NCBI GenBank assembly: GCA_041396585.1
Contig: JAWKYG010000006.1
Coordinates: forward strand, 124,001-188,000
DNA length: 64,000 nt
Reading direction: 5' to 3'
Origin: JAUIAI01 sp041396585
GTDB taxonomy: Bacteria > Pseudomonadota > Gammaproteobacteria > Burkholderiales > Burkholderiaceae_E
Shown here: positions 45,675 to 55,603 of the stretch, piece by piece
Layout of the letters: every line of letters begins with the position of its first letter
Numbering within the stretch: position 1 is the first letter of the stretch
The notes under the pieces: model-generated
What the model was told of the DNA's origin: nothing
Seen by the model: the letters and a program-made list of their open reading frames with translations, nothing else
Database searches by the model: none
Translations under genes and position numbers: made by a program

Positions 45675-46699
45675 GCGCTCTTCCAGAAGAAGTCTTTGTC
45701 GATCTGCTCGGTACGCAACAGATACTCGAGTTGCTTGAGACGGGTGAAGGCTCGGTACTTGAACTCGTCGCCGGTCATATCGATGCGCTTGAACACCTCG
45801 GCCAACTGCTGGGCACCACGCACCGCATCCCATTCGCAGGCAAAGCCAGGCAGTTTGGTGTTGATCTTCTCGAAACTCACCCGGTAGCTGCGGTTGTCCG
45901 CGCCATTCTGGCCGAAGCTCAGTTTGCAACCCGGGAAGGCATCGGCCACGATCTCGGCGACGTCGCGCACGCGATAGTTCTGCTCGGTCGAGCCAACATT
46001 GAATACCTGGTTGTGGATCGCATCGCGCGGCGCCTCGAGTGCGCAATAGATCGACTTCGCGATGTCCAGGCCGTGAACCAGGGGGCGCCACGGCGTGCCA
46101 TCGCTGGTCATCGCGATTTCCTTCGTGGTCCAGGCAAGGCCGGCCAGATTGTTCAACACGATATCGAAGCGCATCCGCGGCGAAGCGCCGAAGGCGGTCG
46201 CATTGCGCATGAACGTCGGCGAAAAATCATCATCGGCCATCGGCTTGAGATCGCGCTCGACCATGGTCTTGCACTCGGCGTATGCCGTTTGCGGATTGAC
46301 CTGGGACTCCTCGGTCACGTCGGTGCCGGTGGCCACACCGTAGACGCTGCAAGAAGACATATAGACGAAGCGCTGCACACCGGCCCTCTTGGCCATCTCG
46401 GCCAGGCGCACCGACCCCTTGTGATTGATGTCGTAGGTGATGTTGGGTGCCAGCTCTCCGGTGGGATCGTTCGAGAGCTCGGCCATGTGGACGATCGCGT
46501 CGACCCCCTCGAGGTCTTCCATCGAAATGTTGCGGATATCCTTGGCCAGGGTCTTCGCGGTGGACGCGACACCGTTGTAGAGCCAGCCGTTCTTGTAATA
46601 GCCGGTATCAACGGCGACGAGTTCATGACCGCGGCTCATAAGAACCGGCGCCACCAGGCAGCCCAGATAACCGTCGGTACCCGTGATGAGGATTTTCAT
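45671..46699 (-). CDS. NAD-dependent epimerase/dehydratase (extended SDR)
   Basis: From the ATG at 46699 this is a 342-residue extended SDR. It has the cofactor loop TGTDGYLG (G7, G10, G13), the catalytic YAECK pair (Y140, K144), MSSCSVYG with the active-site serine, and VFNVGSTEQNYRVRDVAE. It acts on a nucleotide sugar, probably as epimerase, reductase or 4,6-dehydratase; the exact substrate cannot be told. It is first in the trio with the RfbC-like and SAF-domain genes. An upstream open start at 46756 adds unconserved residues. Confidence 0.9.
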   Translation of the reverse strand: MKILITGTDGYLGCLVAPVLMSRGHELVAVDTGYYKNGWLYNGVASTAKTLAKDIRNISMEDLEGVDAIVHMAELSNDPTGELAPNITYDINHKGSVRLAEMAKRAGVQRFVYMSSCSVYGVATGTDVTEESQVNPQTAYAECKTMVERDLKPMADDDFSPTFMRNATAFGASPRMRFDIVLNNLAGLAWTTKEIAMTSDGTPWRPLVHGLDIAKSIYCALEAPRDAIHNQVFNVGSTEQNYRVRDVAEIVADAFPGCKLSFGQNGADNRSYRVSFEKINTKLPGFACEWDAVRGAQQLAEVFKRIDMTGDEFKYRAFTRLKQLEYLLRTEQIDKDFFWKSA

Positions 46700-47288
46700 T
46701 GCAAAGACCTGTTGCGTTCGAGTGGAGACATTGACCGGTTCGATGCGCCCCGGCAAAAGATGCAGGCGCGCTCGCCCGGTATGGGGAGTCTTTCGGAGAA
46801 TGAGATGTGAGCAAGATGCCAGTAGATGGCAGATTCACACAGCAAGGCCCGACGGTCGGCCAAAATAGAGGCGCGAAGCGGCCGTTGATCGTCGAAACCG
46901 CCGCTTGGGGCAGTGTTCGGGAAAGTGAAACGACAACGGCAATGCGCGATCTCGGCCACGAACCAGACGGACTCCTGGGATCGGTCGGCCAACCGTCATC
47001 GGATTCACGGAGCGCTGCCAGCGCAGCGGATCGGATTGGATCGGAGGCCTGTTTGTCTTGGTGCGCCCTATGACACACCGGCATCAGTCACTGACAATCA
47101 TAGGGCAGTCGCGCTGCGCCCGCAGCAGCCACTTGGCCTGAAGTGTGCGACTGTTCTCGAAACCGTGCATCGATGACCCCTCAGGCGCCTGCGGGGCGTC
47201 GCGACGCCACCACAGCAACCGGCCGGCGGCCATGATCGGCCGTTGATCCATGCACACCCGACGCGCCGCTCTGGCTGGAACGAACGCG
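46700..47288. other. 589-base gap between the sugar-gene trio and ppk1
   Basis: No gene is supported. The right part reads open in the ppk1 frame only because of the ppk1 frameshift. The left part should hold the promoter of the epimerase gene. A 14-base palindrome GGCGTCGCGACGCC is at 47195-47208, and CGGCCGTTGATC occurs twice (about 46878 and 47230). Short open frames here have no recognisable protein features. Confidence 0.4.
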
Positions 47289-49450
47289 TCAGAGCCCCAG
47301 AAGTACCCGTTGTGACACATAGGGTTTGCCACCCCGATGACGGCGGCGCACATAGCTGCCATCGGACTGCATCTGCCAGGCCGAGTCATTGTCGCGCAGA
47401 TGCACGGAAATCGCTTCCTCCACCACCCTGCGCTTGAGCTTTGCATTGGCAACGGGAAGGCGATCTCCACCCGCCTGTGCAGGTTGCGATCCATCCAGTC
47501 GGCCGAGGAAAGCCAGACATCGCGCGCGCCGTCGTTGAGAAAGTAATAGACGCGACTGTGCTCGAGAAACCGCCCCACCACCGATCGCACGCGGATGGTT
47601 TCCGACAAGCCCGGAACACCCGGACGAAGGACGCAGATGCCGCGCACGATCAGATCGATTTTCACGCCCGCCTGACTCGCCTCGTAGAGCGCGTCCACGA
47701 CACGGGTCTCGACCAGCGAGTTCATCTTCGCCGCCACATAGGCCTTGCGACCGGCCCGCGCATGCTCGGTCTCGCGCGCGATCGCGGCGACCACGCCCTC
47801 GGCCAGCGAGAACGGGGCCTGCAGCAGTCTGCGCAGCGGGCCGGCCTGGCCCAGACCGGTCATGCGCCGAAACACCTCGTGAACATCAGCACAGATCCCC
47901 TCGTCGCAGGTGAACATGCCGAAGTCCTCGTACAGTCGCGCGGTGGCCGAGTGATAGTTGCCCGTACCCAGGTGCGCATAGCGCACCAGCTTTCCGCCCT
48001 CGCGCCGCACGATCAGCGCCATCTTCGCATGCGTCTTATGGCCGACCACGCCGTAGATCACGTGAACGCCGGCCTCCTCGAGCCGGTTGGCCCATTTGAT
48101 GTTGTTTTCCTCGTCGAAGCGGGCCATCAATTCGACCACGACCGTGACCGCCTTGCCGGCACGCGAGGCCGCGATCAAGGCCTCCATCAACTGCGAATCC
48201 GAACCCGTTCGATAGACGGTCTGCTTGATCGCCACAACCTTCGGATCGCTGGCCGCGCTCTGCAGGAACTCCATCACCGGCGCGAAGGACTCGTACGGGT
48301 GATGTACCAGGATGTCCTCGCGGCGGATCGCGGCGAACAGATCGCCAGCGCGCAGCTTCGCCGCGTGGCGCGGCGCGAATCCCGGAAACTTCAGATCGGG
48401 GCGATCGACAAGGTCGATCAGCGCGGCCAGCCGCACCAGATTGACCGGACCATCGACATGGAAGCAATCATGCCTGTCCAGGTCGACCTCGGTCAGCAAT
48501 CTGGCCACCAGGGGCTCCGGGCAGCTGGCCGAGACTTCGAGGCGGACGGCATCGCCGAAGTGGCGCTGGCTGAGTTCATCCTGCAAGGCCGAACGCAGGT
48601 CGGTGATCGCCTCGTCATCGACGAAAAGGTCGCTGTTGCGGGTGATGCGGAACTGGTGCACACCGCGCACCGTCAGACCGGGGAACAGCGAACCGGCGAA
48701 TCCCAGCACGATCGAGCTCAACAGCATCATCGCGTGCGGGTGGCCGGAGACCTCCGCCGGCACGCGCAGCACCCGCGGCAGAACCCGCGGCGCCTGCACG
48801 ACGGCAACATCGGCGCGCCGGCCAAAGGCATCCTGCCCCTCGAGCTCGACGATGAAGTTCAGGCTCTTGTTCAACACATTGGGAAACGGGTGCGCCGGAT
48901 CGAGGCCGATCGGGGTCAACAGCGGCTCGATCTCCTCGATGAAGACCTGCTGCGCCCAGGCACGCACGCCCGGCGTCCACTCCGGCGTGGTCAGCACCGG
49001 GATTCCTTCGCCCGCCAGCGCAGGCAGGATCTCTCTGTCCAACAACCGATATTGCCGCTCGATCATCGCCCGCACGCGCTCGGCATGCGCCGCGATCGAC
49101 GCCCGGATCGCGGTTTCATCGCCCAGACCGGTCGCCAACATGCGCTTGAGCTCGGCGATACGCACCTCGAAAAACTCGTCCAGATTGTTGCTGACGATGG
49201 TCAGATAGCGCAGCCTCTCGAGCAACGGCACCGAAGGATCCTCGGCCATCGCCAGCACCCGCTCATTGAAGCCGATCTGACCCTGCTCGCGATTCAGGAA
49301 GCGCTCATCCAGGACCCGTCCTTCGCCATCGAGTGCGGCCACGGTGACTGCCGCGGTACGCATGGCCGCCCCGCCACGCTCGGAATCGGCAGACCTCGGT
49401 GGCCGCTCGGTGACGGGGGCGTTCATCGGTGGGGAGGTTTTATCGTTCAT
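47289..49450 (-). CDS. ppk1: Polyphosphate kinase Ppk1, frameshifted near 47446
   Basis: Ppk1 polymerises ATP phosphate into polyphosphate. The four-domain protein is intact from MNDKTSPPMNAP through FLNREQGQIGFNERVLAMA, the catalytic region YGVVGHKTHAKMALIVRR with the phosphorylated histidine, and VWLSSADWMDRNLHRRVEIAFPLP. There one A is missing. The correct end NAKLKRRVVEEAISVHLRDN to QRVLLGL is in the next frame and stops at 47289, giving about 720 residues. The uncorrected frame runs to 47084 with nonsense sequence. It is divergent from ppx, the usual pairing. Confidence 0.94.
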
Positions 49451-49645
49451 GGGCTCTCGAGATGGCCGCCTGTCGAGACACGCTAAAGTACGCGGCCGAT
49501 GCCGGGCACCCTGAGCATGAGATCCATGGCAAGTCCTCCGGTGCGGCGATCAAAGCCGGGATCTCGTGCACAAAGCGTAGCGCGCACGGCTGGAAACGAT
49601 CTCGCGAGAACTTTGGCGTGTCCTTCATGCATACTGCGCAGACCC

Positions 49646-51163
49646 ATGGAATCTGACAAGAAGCTCGCCGAAGGGCAAGGCCTGCTGGCCGCGGTCGATC
49701 TGGGATCGAACAGCTTCCGCCTGCTGATCGGTCGAATCGAGCGCTCCCCGATGGGCGAACAGATCCGCCCGATCGACAGCCTGAAGGAGAGCGTTCGCCA
49801 GGCGGCCGGTCTGCAGGCCGATGGCACGCTCGATATGGCCGCGCGTCAGCGAGGCTTTGCGGCGCTCGCCCGCTTCGGCGAGCGGCTGCGCTCGTTCGCG
49901 CCCGAGCGGGTGCGTGCCGTGGGAACCAATACGCTGCGGGTCGCGCGCAATGCCAGCGCCTTCCTGATACCGGCGCAAACGGCACTCGGCTTTCCGATCG
50001 AGGTGATCTCTGGTCGCGAGGAAGCGCGGCTGATCTACCAGGGTGCCTCCCATGAGCTGCCACTCGACGGTCAGCACCGGCTCGTGGTCGACATCGGTGG
50101 CGGTTCGACCGAGATCATCCTTGGCCACAATCACGATCCGGTCCTGTTCGAATCGGTCCCCATCGGCTGCGTGTCTCTGACACAACGCTTCTTCCCCGAT
50201 GGCAAGATCTCAGAGTCGCGCATGCGCCGCGCGCGACTGGCGGCACGCGACGCGCTGGCGCCCTATGCACTCGACTATCGTGATTTCGGGTGGGACTACA
50301 CGGTCGGCACCTCCGGCACCGCCAAGTCGCTGACCCAGATCGCCGAGCGTGCGTTCGGGCAGAGCGAGCTCAATCTGGCCACGCTCGAGAACCTGTGCGC
50401 GCTGCTGATCAGTGCCGGCAACGCCTTCTCGCCGCGAATTGCCGGCCTTCGCGCCGATCGGCGCCCGGTTCTGCCCGGCGGCCTCGCGCTCATGGTCGCG
50501 GTGTTCGAGGAGTTCGGCATCAGATCGCTGCGCTACTCTTCGGGCGCACTGCGCCAGGGCGTTCTGTACGACATCCTGGGACGCAAGGCGGGCCACGACA
50601 TGCGGCGCATCACGGCGCATGGCGCGACCATGGCGTCGACCGTGAGCACGCCAACCGCGTCGCGACGGCGGCCGTGGCCAGGCGTTCGACCAACTGTTCG
50701 TCACGCGCAACGAGGATACCCTGGTACCGGTGTGATCTTTGATCGAGCGCCGAACTGTGCTGGTGGAGATCGGGTTGTCTATCTCGCATGATGCACATCG
50801 CAATACCGTCATATCCTGACCGCATGCCGATATGCCAGGCTTTTCACGCGCGGAACAGCGCGTTCTGGCCTACCTGGCACTGGCCAGACGGGTGGCCTGA
50901 GAAAGCTGAGGGCATCGCGATTACTGCGATGAATGGCTCATGATCGCCTGCCTGGCGTATCGCGGATCATCCTGCATCGCCACCGCGATGCGGCGCCTCG
51001 GCCACTACCGACGCTGACCATGGCACAGGATCGCCTGCATGTGCAGTTGCCGATCCCCTGGAGCGAGACCCATCCGCTCACGCATCAGTCGTTGATCGCC
51101 GAAGGCGCGCTTTGGGAAGATTGCCCGGCCCTCGAACGCATGACCTACGCAATCGGGGGCTGA
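49646..51163 (+). CDS. ppx: Exopolyphosphatase Ppx, 3' third broken by several indels
   Basis: Ppx degrades polyphosphate. The first about 325 residues are clean: AVDLGSNSFRLLIGRIE, VGTNTLRVARNA, VDIGGGSTEIILG and RYSSGALRQGVLYDILGRK. From about 50620 the frame changes repeatedly. GVDREHANRVATAAVA, FDQLFVTRNEDTLV, SISHDAHH, ADMPGFSRAEQRVLAYLAL and LPTLTMAQDRLHVQLPIPW are each recognisable in turn, and the true stop is at 51163. The full span equals about 505 codons, the family length. The uncorrected frame ends at 50791. Either a poor-quality stretch or a decaying gene end. Confidence 0.85.
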
Positions 51164-51182
51164 CCAGCGCGGCCTGCAGCCG

Positions 51183-51639
51183 TCAGCGCAAGACGTTGTG
51201 GACGGCATGCAACTGCGCGCGGCCGTCGGCCTGCGCACGAACCACCAGGCCGCGCCTTTGCGCATACCCACGCTCACGGAACGGCGTCGATGTCCCGGTC
51301 AGCAGCCGTGCCGCGAGTTGTCCGAGAACCGGCTGATGGCCAACGAGAATGAGCCACGCCTGCGCGCCGGTCAGCAACCTGGCCGGCTTGCGCCAAGTGC
51401 GCTTCGGGCGCCAGCCCGATCGATCATCGGCACGCCGAAGGCGCGCGCCGTGCGTCGGGCGCGCGGCGCGTGGCTCGCCAAAAGCACCGGGGTCGGTAAC
51501 TCGAGCCTGCGCAGCCAGGCCGCCGTGTCCGCGGCCTGCCGACGCCCTTTGGCCGCTACAGCATGCGGACTGAAGTCAGCCTCGGCGTCATCGAGCGGCT
51601 TCGGCATCCGCATGGCGCCAAAGGACACAATGGCCTCAC
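51183..51639 (-). pseudogene. sixA: Phosphohistidine phosphatase SixA, broken in several frames
   Basis: SixA removes phosphate from histidine, for example on NPr in PTS-Ntr regulation. Its pieces are present but scattered over frames. CVLWRHADAEA carries the RHG-type catalytic motif, LDDAEADFSPH is followed by AAKGRRQAADTAAWLRRL, then VLLASHAPRARRTA, LTGAQAWLILVGHQPVLG and GLVVRAQADGRAQLHAVHNVLR at the stop. At least three indels are needed (near 51597, 51560 and 51380), and the start, perhaps GTG at 51639, is unclear. The span of 152 codons matches SixA. It is convergent with ppx and shares its indel-rich stretch. Confidence 0.7.
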
Positions 51640-51918
51640 CGGGATCATTTCGGCCCTTGCGGCTCGCCTGCACCGGACGATGCAGGCGCAATAGCGCTCA
51701 TGCAATGGCTGCCGGCTCTCGACATGCTCGGGATGCACGGGAATGCAATCCACCGGGCACACCTCCCGGCACTGCGGCACATCGAAGTGGCCGACACATT
51801 CGGTACAGCGATCCGGGTCGATCTGGTAGATCTCCAGCCCCATCGAGATCGCATCGTTCGGGCACTCGGGTTCACAGACGTCGCAATTGATGCATTCGTC
51901 AGTGATCATCAACGCCAT
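51556..51918 (-). CDS. YfhL family 4Fe-4S dicluster ferredoxin, uncertain C-terminus
   Basis: This ferredoxin has two 4Fe-4S cluster sites: C9, C12, C15, C19 in CINCDVCEPEC and C38, C41, C50, C54, with C58 at CPVDC. Residues 1-70 match the YfhL family closely. Normal proteins end near 85 residues; the frame here runs on to 51556 into sixA sequence. Another frame would stop at 51645, which fits if one base is lost near 51693. It usually follows coaD in betaproteobacteria, as here. It carries electrons; the partner is unknown. Confidence 0.88.
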   Translation of the reverse strand: MALMITDECINCDVCEPECPNDAISMGLEIYQIDPDRCTECVGHFDVPQCREVCPVDCIPVHPEHVESRQPLHERYCACIVRCRRAARAEMIPVRPLCPLAPCGCRSRSMTPRLTSVRML

Positions 51919-51940
51919 CGGTCAGTCTCCGGGCCGCGCA

Positions 51941-52432
51941 TCAGCGCGCCGCCTGAGCCGGCACGCGTTTGCGCAGCCATTCCATCACCACGGGCGGCAC
52001 GAACTTCTCCACCTCGCCCCCCATGCGTGCGATCTCGCGTACCAGCGTGCCGGAGACGAACTGGTATTCGTCGGTCGGCGTCATGAAGATCGTCTCGGCC
52101 TCGGGATAGAGCTGGCGGTTCATGCCGGCCAACTGGAACTCATAGTCAAAATCCGATACCGCGCGCAGGCCACGCAGCATCACCTGTGCATTCTGCTCGC
52201 GCACGAAATTGACCAGCAGCCCGGAGAAGCGCTTCACTTCGACATTGGGCAGATCCGCAAACACCGCGCGGGCCATCTCGAGGCGCTCATCGACTGTGAA
52301 CAAGGGCCCCTTCGATTGACTGTCGGCAACCGCGAAGACCACCGTATCGAACAGGCTCGCCGCACGCCGCGCGATATCCGCATGGCCGCAGGTCAGGGGG
52401 TCGAAGGTTCCAGGGTAGATCGCTCGCGCCAT
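51941..52432 (-). CDS. coaD: Phosphopantetheine adenylyltransferase CoaD
   Basis: CoaD transfers AMP to 4'-phosphopantetheine, the penultimate step of coenzyme A synthesis. The 163-residue protein has the nucleotidyltransferase motif YPGTFDPLTCGH with H17, RGLRAVSDFDYEFQLAGMN and the C-terminal FVSGTLVREIA motif. The frame is clean. It sits between rsmD and the ferredoxin, the common order. Confidence 0.97.
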   Translation of the reverse strand: MARAIYPGTFDPLTCGHADIARRAASLFDTVVFAVADSQSKGPLFTVDERLEMARAVFADLPNVEVKRFSGLLVNFVREQNAQVMLRGLRAVSDFDYEFQLAGMNRQLYPEAETIFMTPTDEYQFVSGTLVREIARMGGEVEKFVPPVVMEWLRKRVPAQAAR

Positions 52433-52447
52433 CGTTGCTCCGAGGTT

Positions 52448-53059
52448 TCAGCGGTTGGTGTCGTCAGCGAGCAGATGATAATGGACCCGCCCGGCCTGGC
52501 CTTGCCGAGTCAGCGCCAGCGACAGGGCATTGGCCTGCGCATCGGTCAGCGCGCTGGCACTCTCCAGATAGATCTCGCCGCCGGGCCGCAGCAAGGGGCG
52601 CGCGGCGGCCAGGATCGCCTCGATGGCCCCCAGGGCGAACGGCGGATCCAGCAGGATCAGATCGAAGCGCTCGCCCCTCGCTGCTAGCGCGCGCATCAAC
52701 GACAAGGCATCCTCGCGTGTCAGCCGTACCGCGGCCAGCGCCTGTACCACGCGCGGATCCCGGGCCTGGGCTCGCGCGTCGAGCCAGGTGCGCAGACGAG
52801 CCACCGGTGCCGCATGGCGATCATTGAGCCACACACTCGCTGCCCCGCGCGAGACGGCTTCCAGGCCCAGGGCTCCGGTCCCGCAGAAGGGATCCAGGCA
52901 ATCCGCGCCGACCACCCGTTCGCCGAGCCAGTCGAACAAGGTGGCCCGCACCCGCTCGGGGGTGGGTCTCAGGCCGGCGCGGTCGCCATCGACCGGCAAA
53001 GGGGTGCGCTTGAGCAGCCCACCTACGATTCTGACCTGCCCGCCCGCCCTGCCTGTCAT
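52448..53059 (-). CDS. rsmD: 16S rRNA guanine(966)-N2 methyltransferase RsmD
   Basis: RsmD methylates G966 of 16S rRNA. From the ATG at 53059 it has 203 residues with VRIVGGLLKRTPLPV, RPTPERVRATLFDWLG, the SAM motif LDPFCGTGALGLEA and the catalytic DPPF motif (LILLDPPFALG). A longer upstream frame reaches 53227 but is not conserved. It is divergent from ftsY and followed by coaD. Confidence 0.95.
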   Translation of the reverse strand: MTGRAGGQVRIVGGLLKRTPLPVDGDRAGLRPTPERVRATLFDWLGERVVGADCLDPFCGTGALGLEAVSRGAASVWLNDRHAAPVARLRTWLDARAQARDPRVVQALAAVRLTREDALSLMRALAARGERFDLILLDPPFALGAIEAILAAARPLLRPGGEIYLESASALTDAQANALSLALTRQGQAGRVHYHLLADDTNR

Positions 53060-53376
53060 CTTCGGATCCACATCGGCCCCACGCCCACGAGCCGCAATCG
53101 TACGATGCTCGCCCATCCGCCGCCGGCTTCGCGCAGCTTTCCTTAAACTAGTGGCCAGTTGCGCAACCGCCTTGCCTGTCGTGCGGGTTCGCGCGTACTG
53201 CTGCGTGTCGTGACCGGCGCCGCTCATGTCAGGTTCTGGGCGCGACGGCCACAGTGCGCGGATGTCGGATCATCATCGCCGGCCGAACTCCCAGTTCCCG
53301 GCGCCATGCGCTCCCCGCTTGCGCGGCGACCATCGCCCGCGTCTTTGGCTTCACCCTCGATCGGTTCTCCCAGCCC
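53060..53376. other. Divergent intergenic region, rsmD / ftsY
   Basis: This 317-base region lies between the rsmD and ftsY starts and should hold both promoters. Open frames cross it but have no recognisable features. I see no clear promoter, repeat or RNA. Confidence 0.35.
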
Positions 53377-54519
53377 ATGTTCGGATTCCTGCGCCGCAAG
53401 AAGGCGACCCCTACCGCCGACGTCGTTACGCCGGCCGCCGATGATCCCTGCGCGCCGGCGGCCACGCCAACGAATGCGCAGCAGGGGGTGCCTGCCCCCG
53501 TCGCTGCGCCCCCCCGCCCGGCCGCGGCGTCATCTTCGGCCGCGGCGTCACCGTTGGCCGACCGGCCCACGACTGGCGCCACCCCGCCCCCGCCCCCTTC
53601 GCCGGCGCCTCGCGCCGGCTGGATGTCCCGTCTGCGCGCCGGGCTCAGCAAGACGCGTGGCAACCTCGCCGGCCTGTTCGTCGGCACGCGCATCGACGAG
53701 GCGCTCTACGAGGAACTGGAGGCCGCTCTGCTGAGCTGCGATGCCGGCGTGGGCGCGACCGAAGAGCTTCTCGAGGCCTTGCGGGCCAGGGTGCGCAACG
53801 AGCGGCTGCAGGATCCTGCCCAGGTCCGCGACGCCCTGCGCTCGCTCCTGGTGCAATGGCTGACCCCGCTCGAGGCGCCGATGGACATCGATCGCGCCGC
53901 CCCGCTGGTCATGATGGTCGCCGGGGTCAATGGTGCGGGCAAGACCACCTCGATCGGCAAGCTCGCCAAGCACCTGCAGCAAGAGGGCAAATCGGTGCTT
54001 CTGGCGGCCGGCGATACCTTCCGGGCCGCGGCCCGTGAACAACTCGCCGAATGGGGCAAACGCAATGATGTCCAGGTAATCGCCCAGGACGGCGCCGATC
54101 CTGCCGCTGTCGCCTTCGATGCCGTCAATGCAGGCCGCGCGCGTTCGACCGGGGTGGTGATCATCGACACTGCCGGCCGTCTACCGACCCAGGAGCACCT
54201 GATGCGCGAACTCACCAAGGTGCACCGGGTGCTCGGCAAGGCGATGGAGGGCGCGCCACACGAAGTCTTGCTGATCCTGGATGGCAACACCGGTCAGAAC
54301 ATGCTCGCCCAGGTGAAGGCCTTCGATACTGCGGCGCCCCTGACCGGCCTGGTCATCACCAAGCTCGACGGCACAGCGCGCGGCGGCGCGATCGCCGCAC
54401 TCGCGCGGGAACGGCGCGACCGTCCGATTCCGGTCTACTTCATCGGGGTCGGCGAGAGCATCGACGACCTTCAGGCGTTTTCGGCGGCCGAATTTGCCGA
54501 GGCGATGCTCGGCGCCTGA
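53377..54519 (+). CDS. ftsY: Signal recognition particle receptor FtsY
   Basis: FtsY is the membrane-associated GTPase that docks SRP-ribosome complexes at SecYEG. From the ATG at 53377 it has 380 residues: MFGFLRRKKA, a Pro/Ala-rich acidic A-domain (about 10-80), the N-domain LSKTRGNLAGLF, and the G-domain with P-loop GVNGAGKT (183-190), DTAGRLPTQ and TKLDGTARGG. Start and motifs are standard; the upstream open frame is ignored. Confidence 0.97.
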   Translation: MFGFLRRKKATPTADVVTPAADDPCAPAATPTNAQQGVPAPVAAPPRPAAASSSAAASPLADRPTTGATPPPPPSPAPRAGWMSRLRAGLSKTRGNLAGLFVGTRIDEALYEELEAALLSCDAGVGATEELLEALRARVRNERLQDPAQVRDALRSLLVQWLTPLEAPMDIDRAAPLVMMVAGVNGAGKTTSIGKLAKHLQQEGKSVLLAAGDTFRAAAREQLAEWGKRNDVQVIAQDGADPAAVAFDAVNAGRARSTGVVIIDTAGRLPTQEHLMRELTKVHRVLGKAMEGAPHEVLLILDGNTGQNMLAQVKAFDTAAPLTGLVITKLDGTARGGAIAALARERRDRPIPVYFIGVGESIDDLQAFSAAEFAEAMLGA

Positions 54520-54593
54520 AAGCCGCCTGCAGCCTCCGGGGCGGTCATGATCCGGCCGCCAAGCGCACCGGGCGGCAAGACACCCGCGGCGCC

Positions 54594-55241
54594 TCAGCCA
54601 CGGGTCTCGCCCGCCTCGGGCTGAGCCATCGGCGCCGCGCGTGCAAAGGCGTTCATCGCCATGCAGGCATCGTGGACCGCCATCACCCGCGGATAACGGT
54701 CCATCTCGACCTTGTAGCGTTGGGCATTGAATACCTGCGGCACCAGGCAGCAATCGGCAATGGAAAGCACATCGCCGTGGCTGAAGCGGCCGCCGTGGCG
54801 GGCGAGTTCCGCCTCGTAGGCCGAGAGACCGGCATCGCACCAGTGCCGATACCAGGTGTTGACGGCCTCTTCATCCTGGCCGAGCGGCCCCCGCAGGTAC
54901 TTCAGGATGCGCAGATTGTTGACCGGATGTATGTCGCAGGCCACCAACGAGGCCAGCGAGCGCACTCGTGCGCGCGCCACCGGATCGGCCGGCAGCAACG
55001 GCTGTGCCGGATAGCGCTCCTCGAGATACTCCAGGATGGCCAGGGACTGCGCCAACGTGACATTCCCGTCGACCAGGGTCGGCACCAGGGCCTGAGGATT
55101 GACGGCCGTGTAGTCAGCCGCCGATTGTTCATCCGCGGGCAACCAGATGACCTCGGGTTCGTAGGCGAGGCCCTTCAGATTGAGCGCGATGCGCACGCGA
55201 AACGCGGCAGAGCTTCGGAAGTAGGTGTAGAGCTTGAGCAT
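54594..55241 (-). CDS. maiA: Maleylacetoacetate isomerase (zeta-class glutathione transferase)
   Basis: This 215-residue zeta-class GST isomerises maleylacetoacetate or maleylpyruvate with glutathione in aromatic-compound breakdown. The N-terminal active site YFRSSAAFRVRIALNLKG and the domain PQALVPTLVDGNVTLAQSLAILEYLEERYP are diagnostic. The ATG at 55241 starts at LKLYTYFRSS; the longer upstream frame enters the rpoH control region. No other homogentisate or gentisate gene is near, so the pathway is not shown. Confidence 0.92.
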   Translation of the reverse strand: MLKLYTYFRSSAAFRVRIALNLKGLAYEPEVIWLPADEQSAADYTAVNPQALVPTLVDGNVTLAQSLAILEYLEERYPAQPLLPADPVARARVRSLASLVACDIHPVNNLRILKYLRGPLGQDEEAVNTWYRHWCDAGLSAYEAELARHGGRFSHGDVLSIADCCLVPQVFNAQRYKVEMDRYPRVMAVHDACMAMNAFARAAPMAQPEAGETRG

Positions 55242-55464
55242 GGTGCGGGTCCAGTGGGCTGTTGCCCGAATAGCTTGACATAGAAAGACGATGTGCCGCT
55301 GGCCGCAACGAGACGCGGACCGTCGCGATACCGCGGCCCTTCTTCGACCGATGATCCATCGTCGCCGATCCATGGACAAGGCGGGCGCCAGCATGAGGGC
55401 CGCGGCCATGCGGCCCGGCGGCTTTGCGACCTTGCTACCTTGCGGCGCCGAAACCTATCGCTTT

Positions 55465-55491
55465 TTGTCGCCGATATTTTATTTCTATGAT
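55465..55491 (+). promoter_or_regulatory. Candidate sigma-70 promoter for rpoH
   Basis: TTGTCG (55465-55470) and TATGAT (55486-55491) resemble -35 and -10 boxes, with a 15-base spacer that is shorter than ideal. Other AT-rich -10 options (TAGTAT, TATTAG) lie just downstream. The start of transcription would be just upstream of the CIRCE element. Confidence 0.35.
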
Positions 55492-55541
55492 AGTATTCTT
55501 CTATTAGATGGACACACAAAAGCTTTTCCATCTATTGATTG

Positions 55542-55568
55542 TTAGCACTCTCTTTGCAGGAGTGCTAA
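55542..55568 (+). promoter_or_regulatory. CIRCE operator (HrcA binding site) before rpoH
   Basis: TTAGCACTC (55542-55550), nine bases, then GAGTGCTAA (55560-55568) is a perfect match to the CIRCE consensus TTAGCACTC-N9-GAGTGCTAA, the operator of the heat-shock repressor HrcA. It lies 36-62 bases before the rpoH ATG and after the likely promoter, so HrcA binding would block rpoH transcription until heat inactivates HrcA. hrcA itself is not in the window. Confidence 0.95.
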
Positions 55569-55603
55569 AATCCACAATGCTTGATCGCATGATAGGAGTG
55601 TCC

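Larger units (their letters stand above)
55242..55603. other. Divergent control region, maiA / rpoH
   Basis: This 362-base region is notably AT-rich (55455-55575) compared with its surroundings. It contains candidate promoter boxes and a perfect CIRCE operator before rpoH. The maiA side holds nothing specific that I recognise. Confidence 0.6.

Noticed and set aside
46757..47084. Short minus-strand open frame beginning near 47084 as a new small gene
   Set aside because: No ribosome site or conserved composition; low-complexity and arginine-rich like other chance frames.
47084..47288. Apparent C-terminal extension of Ppk1
   Set aside because: It is only read because of the frameshift at about 47446; the conserved end stops at 47289.
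47441..49486. 681-codon plus-strand frame opposite ppk1
   Set aside because: Antisense shadow, His/Gln/Arg-rich with no recognisable domain; ppk1 is unmistakable on the other strand.
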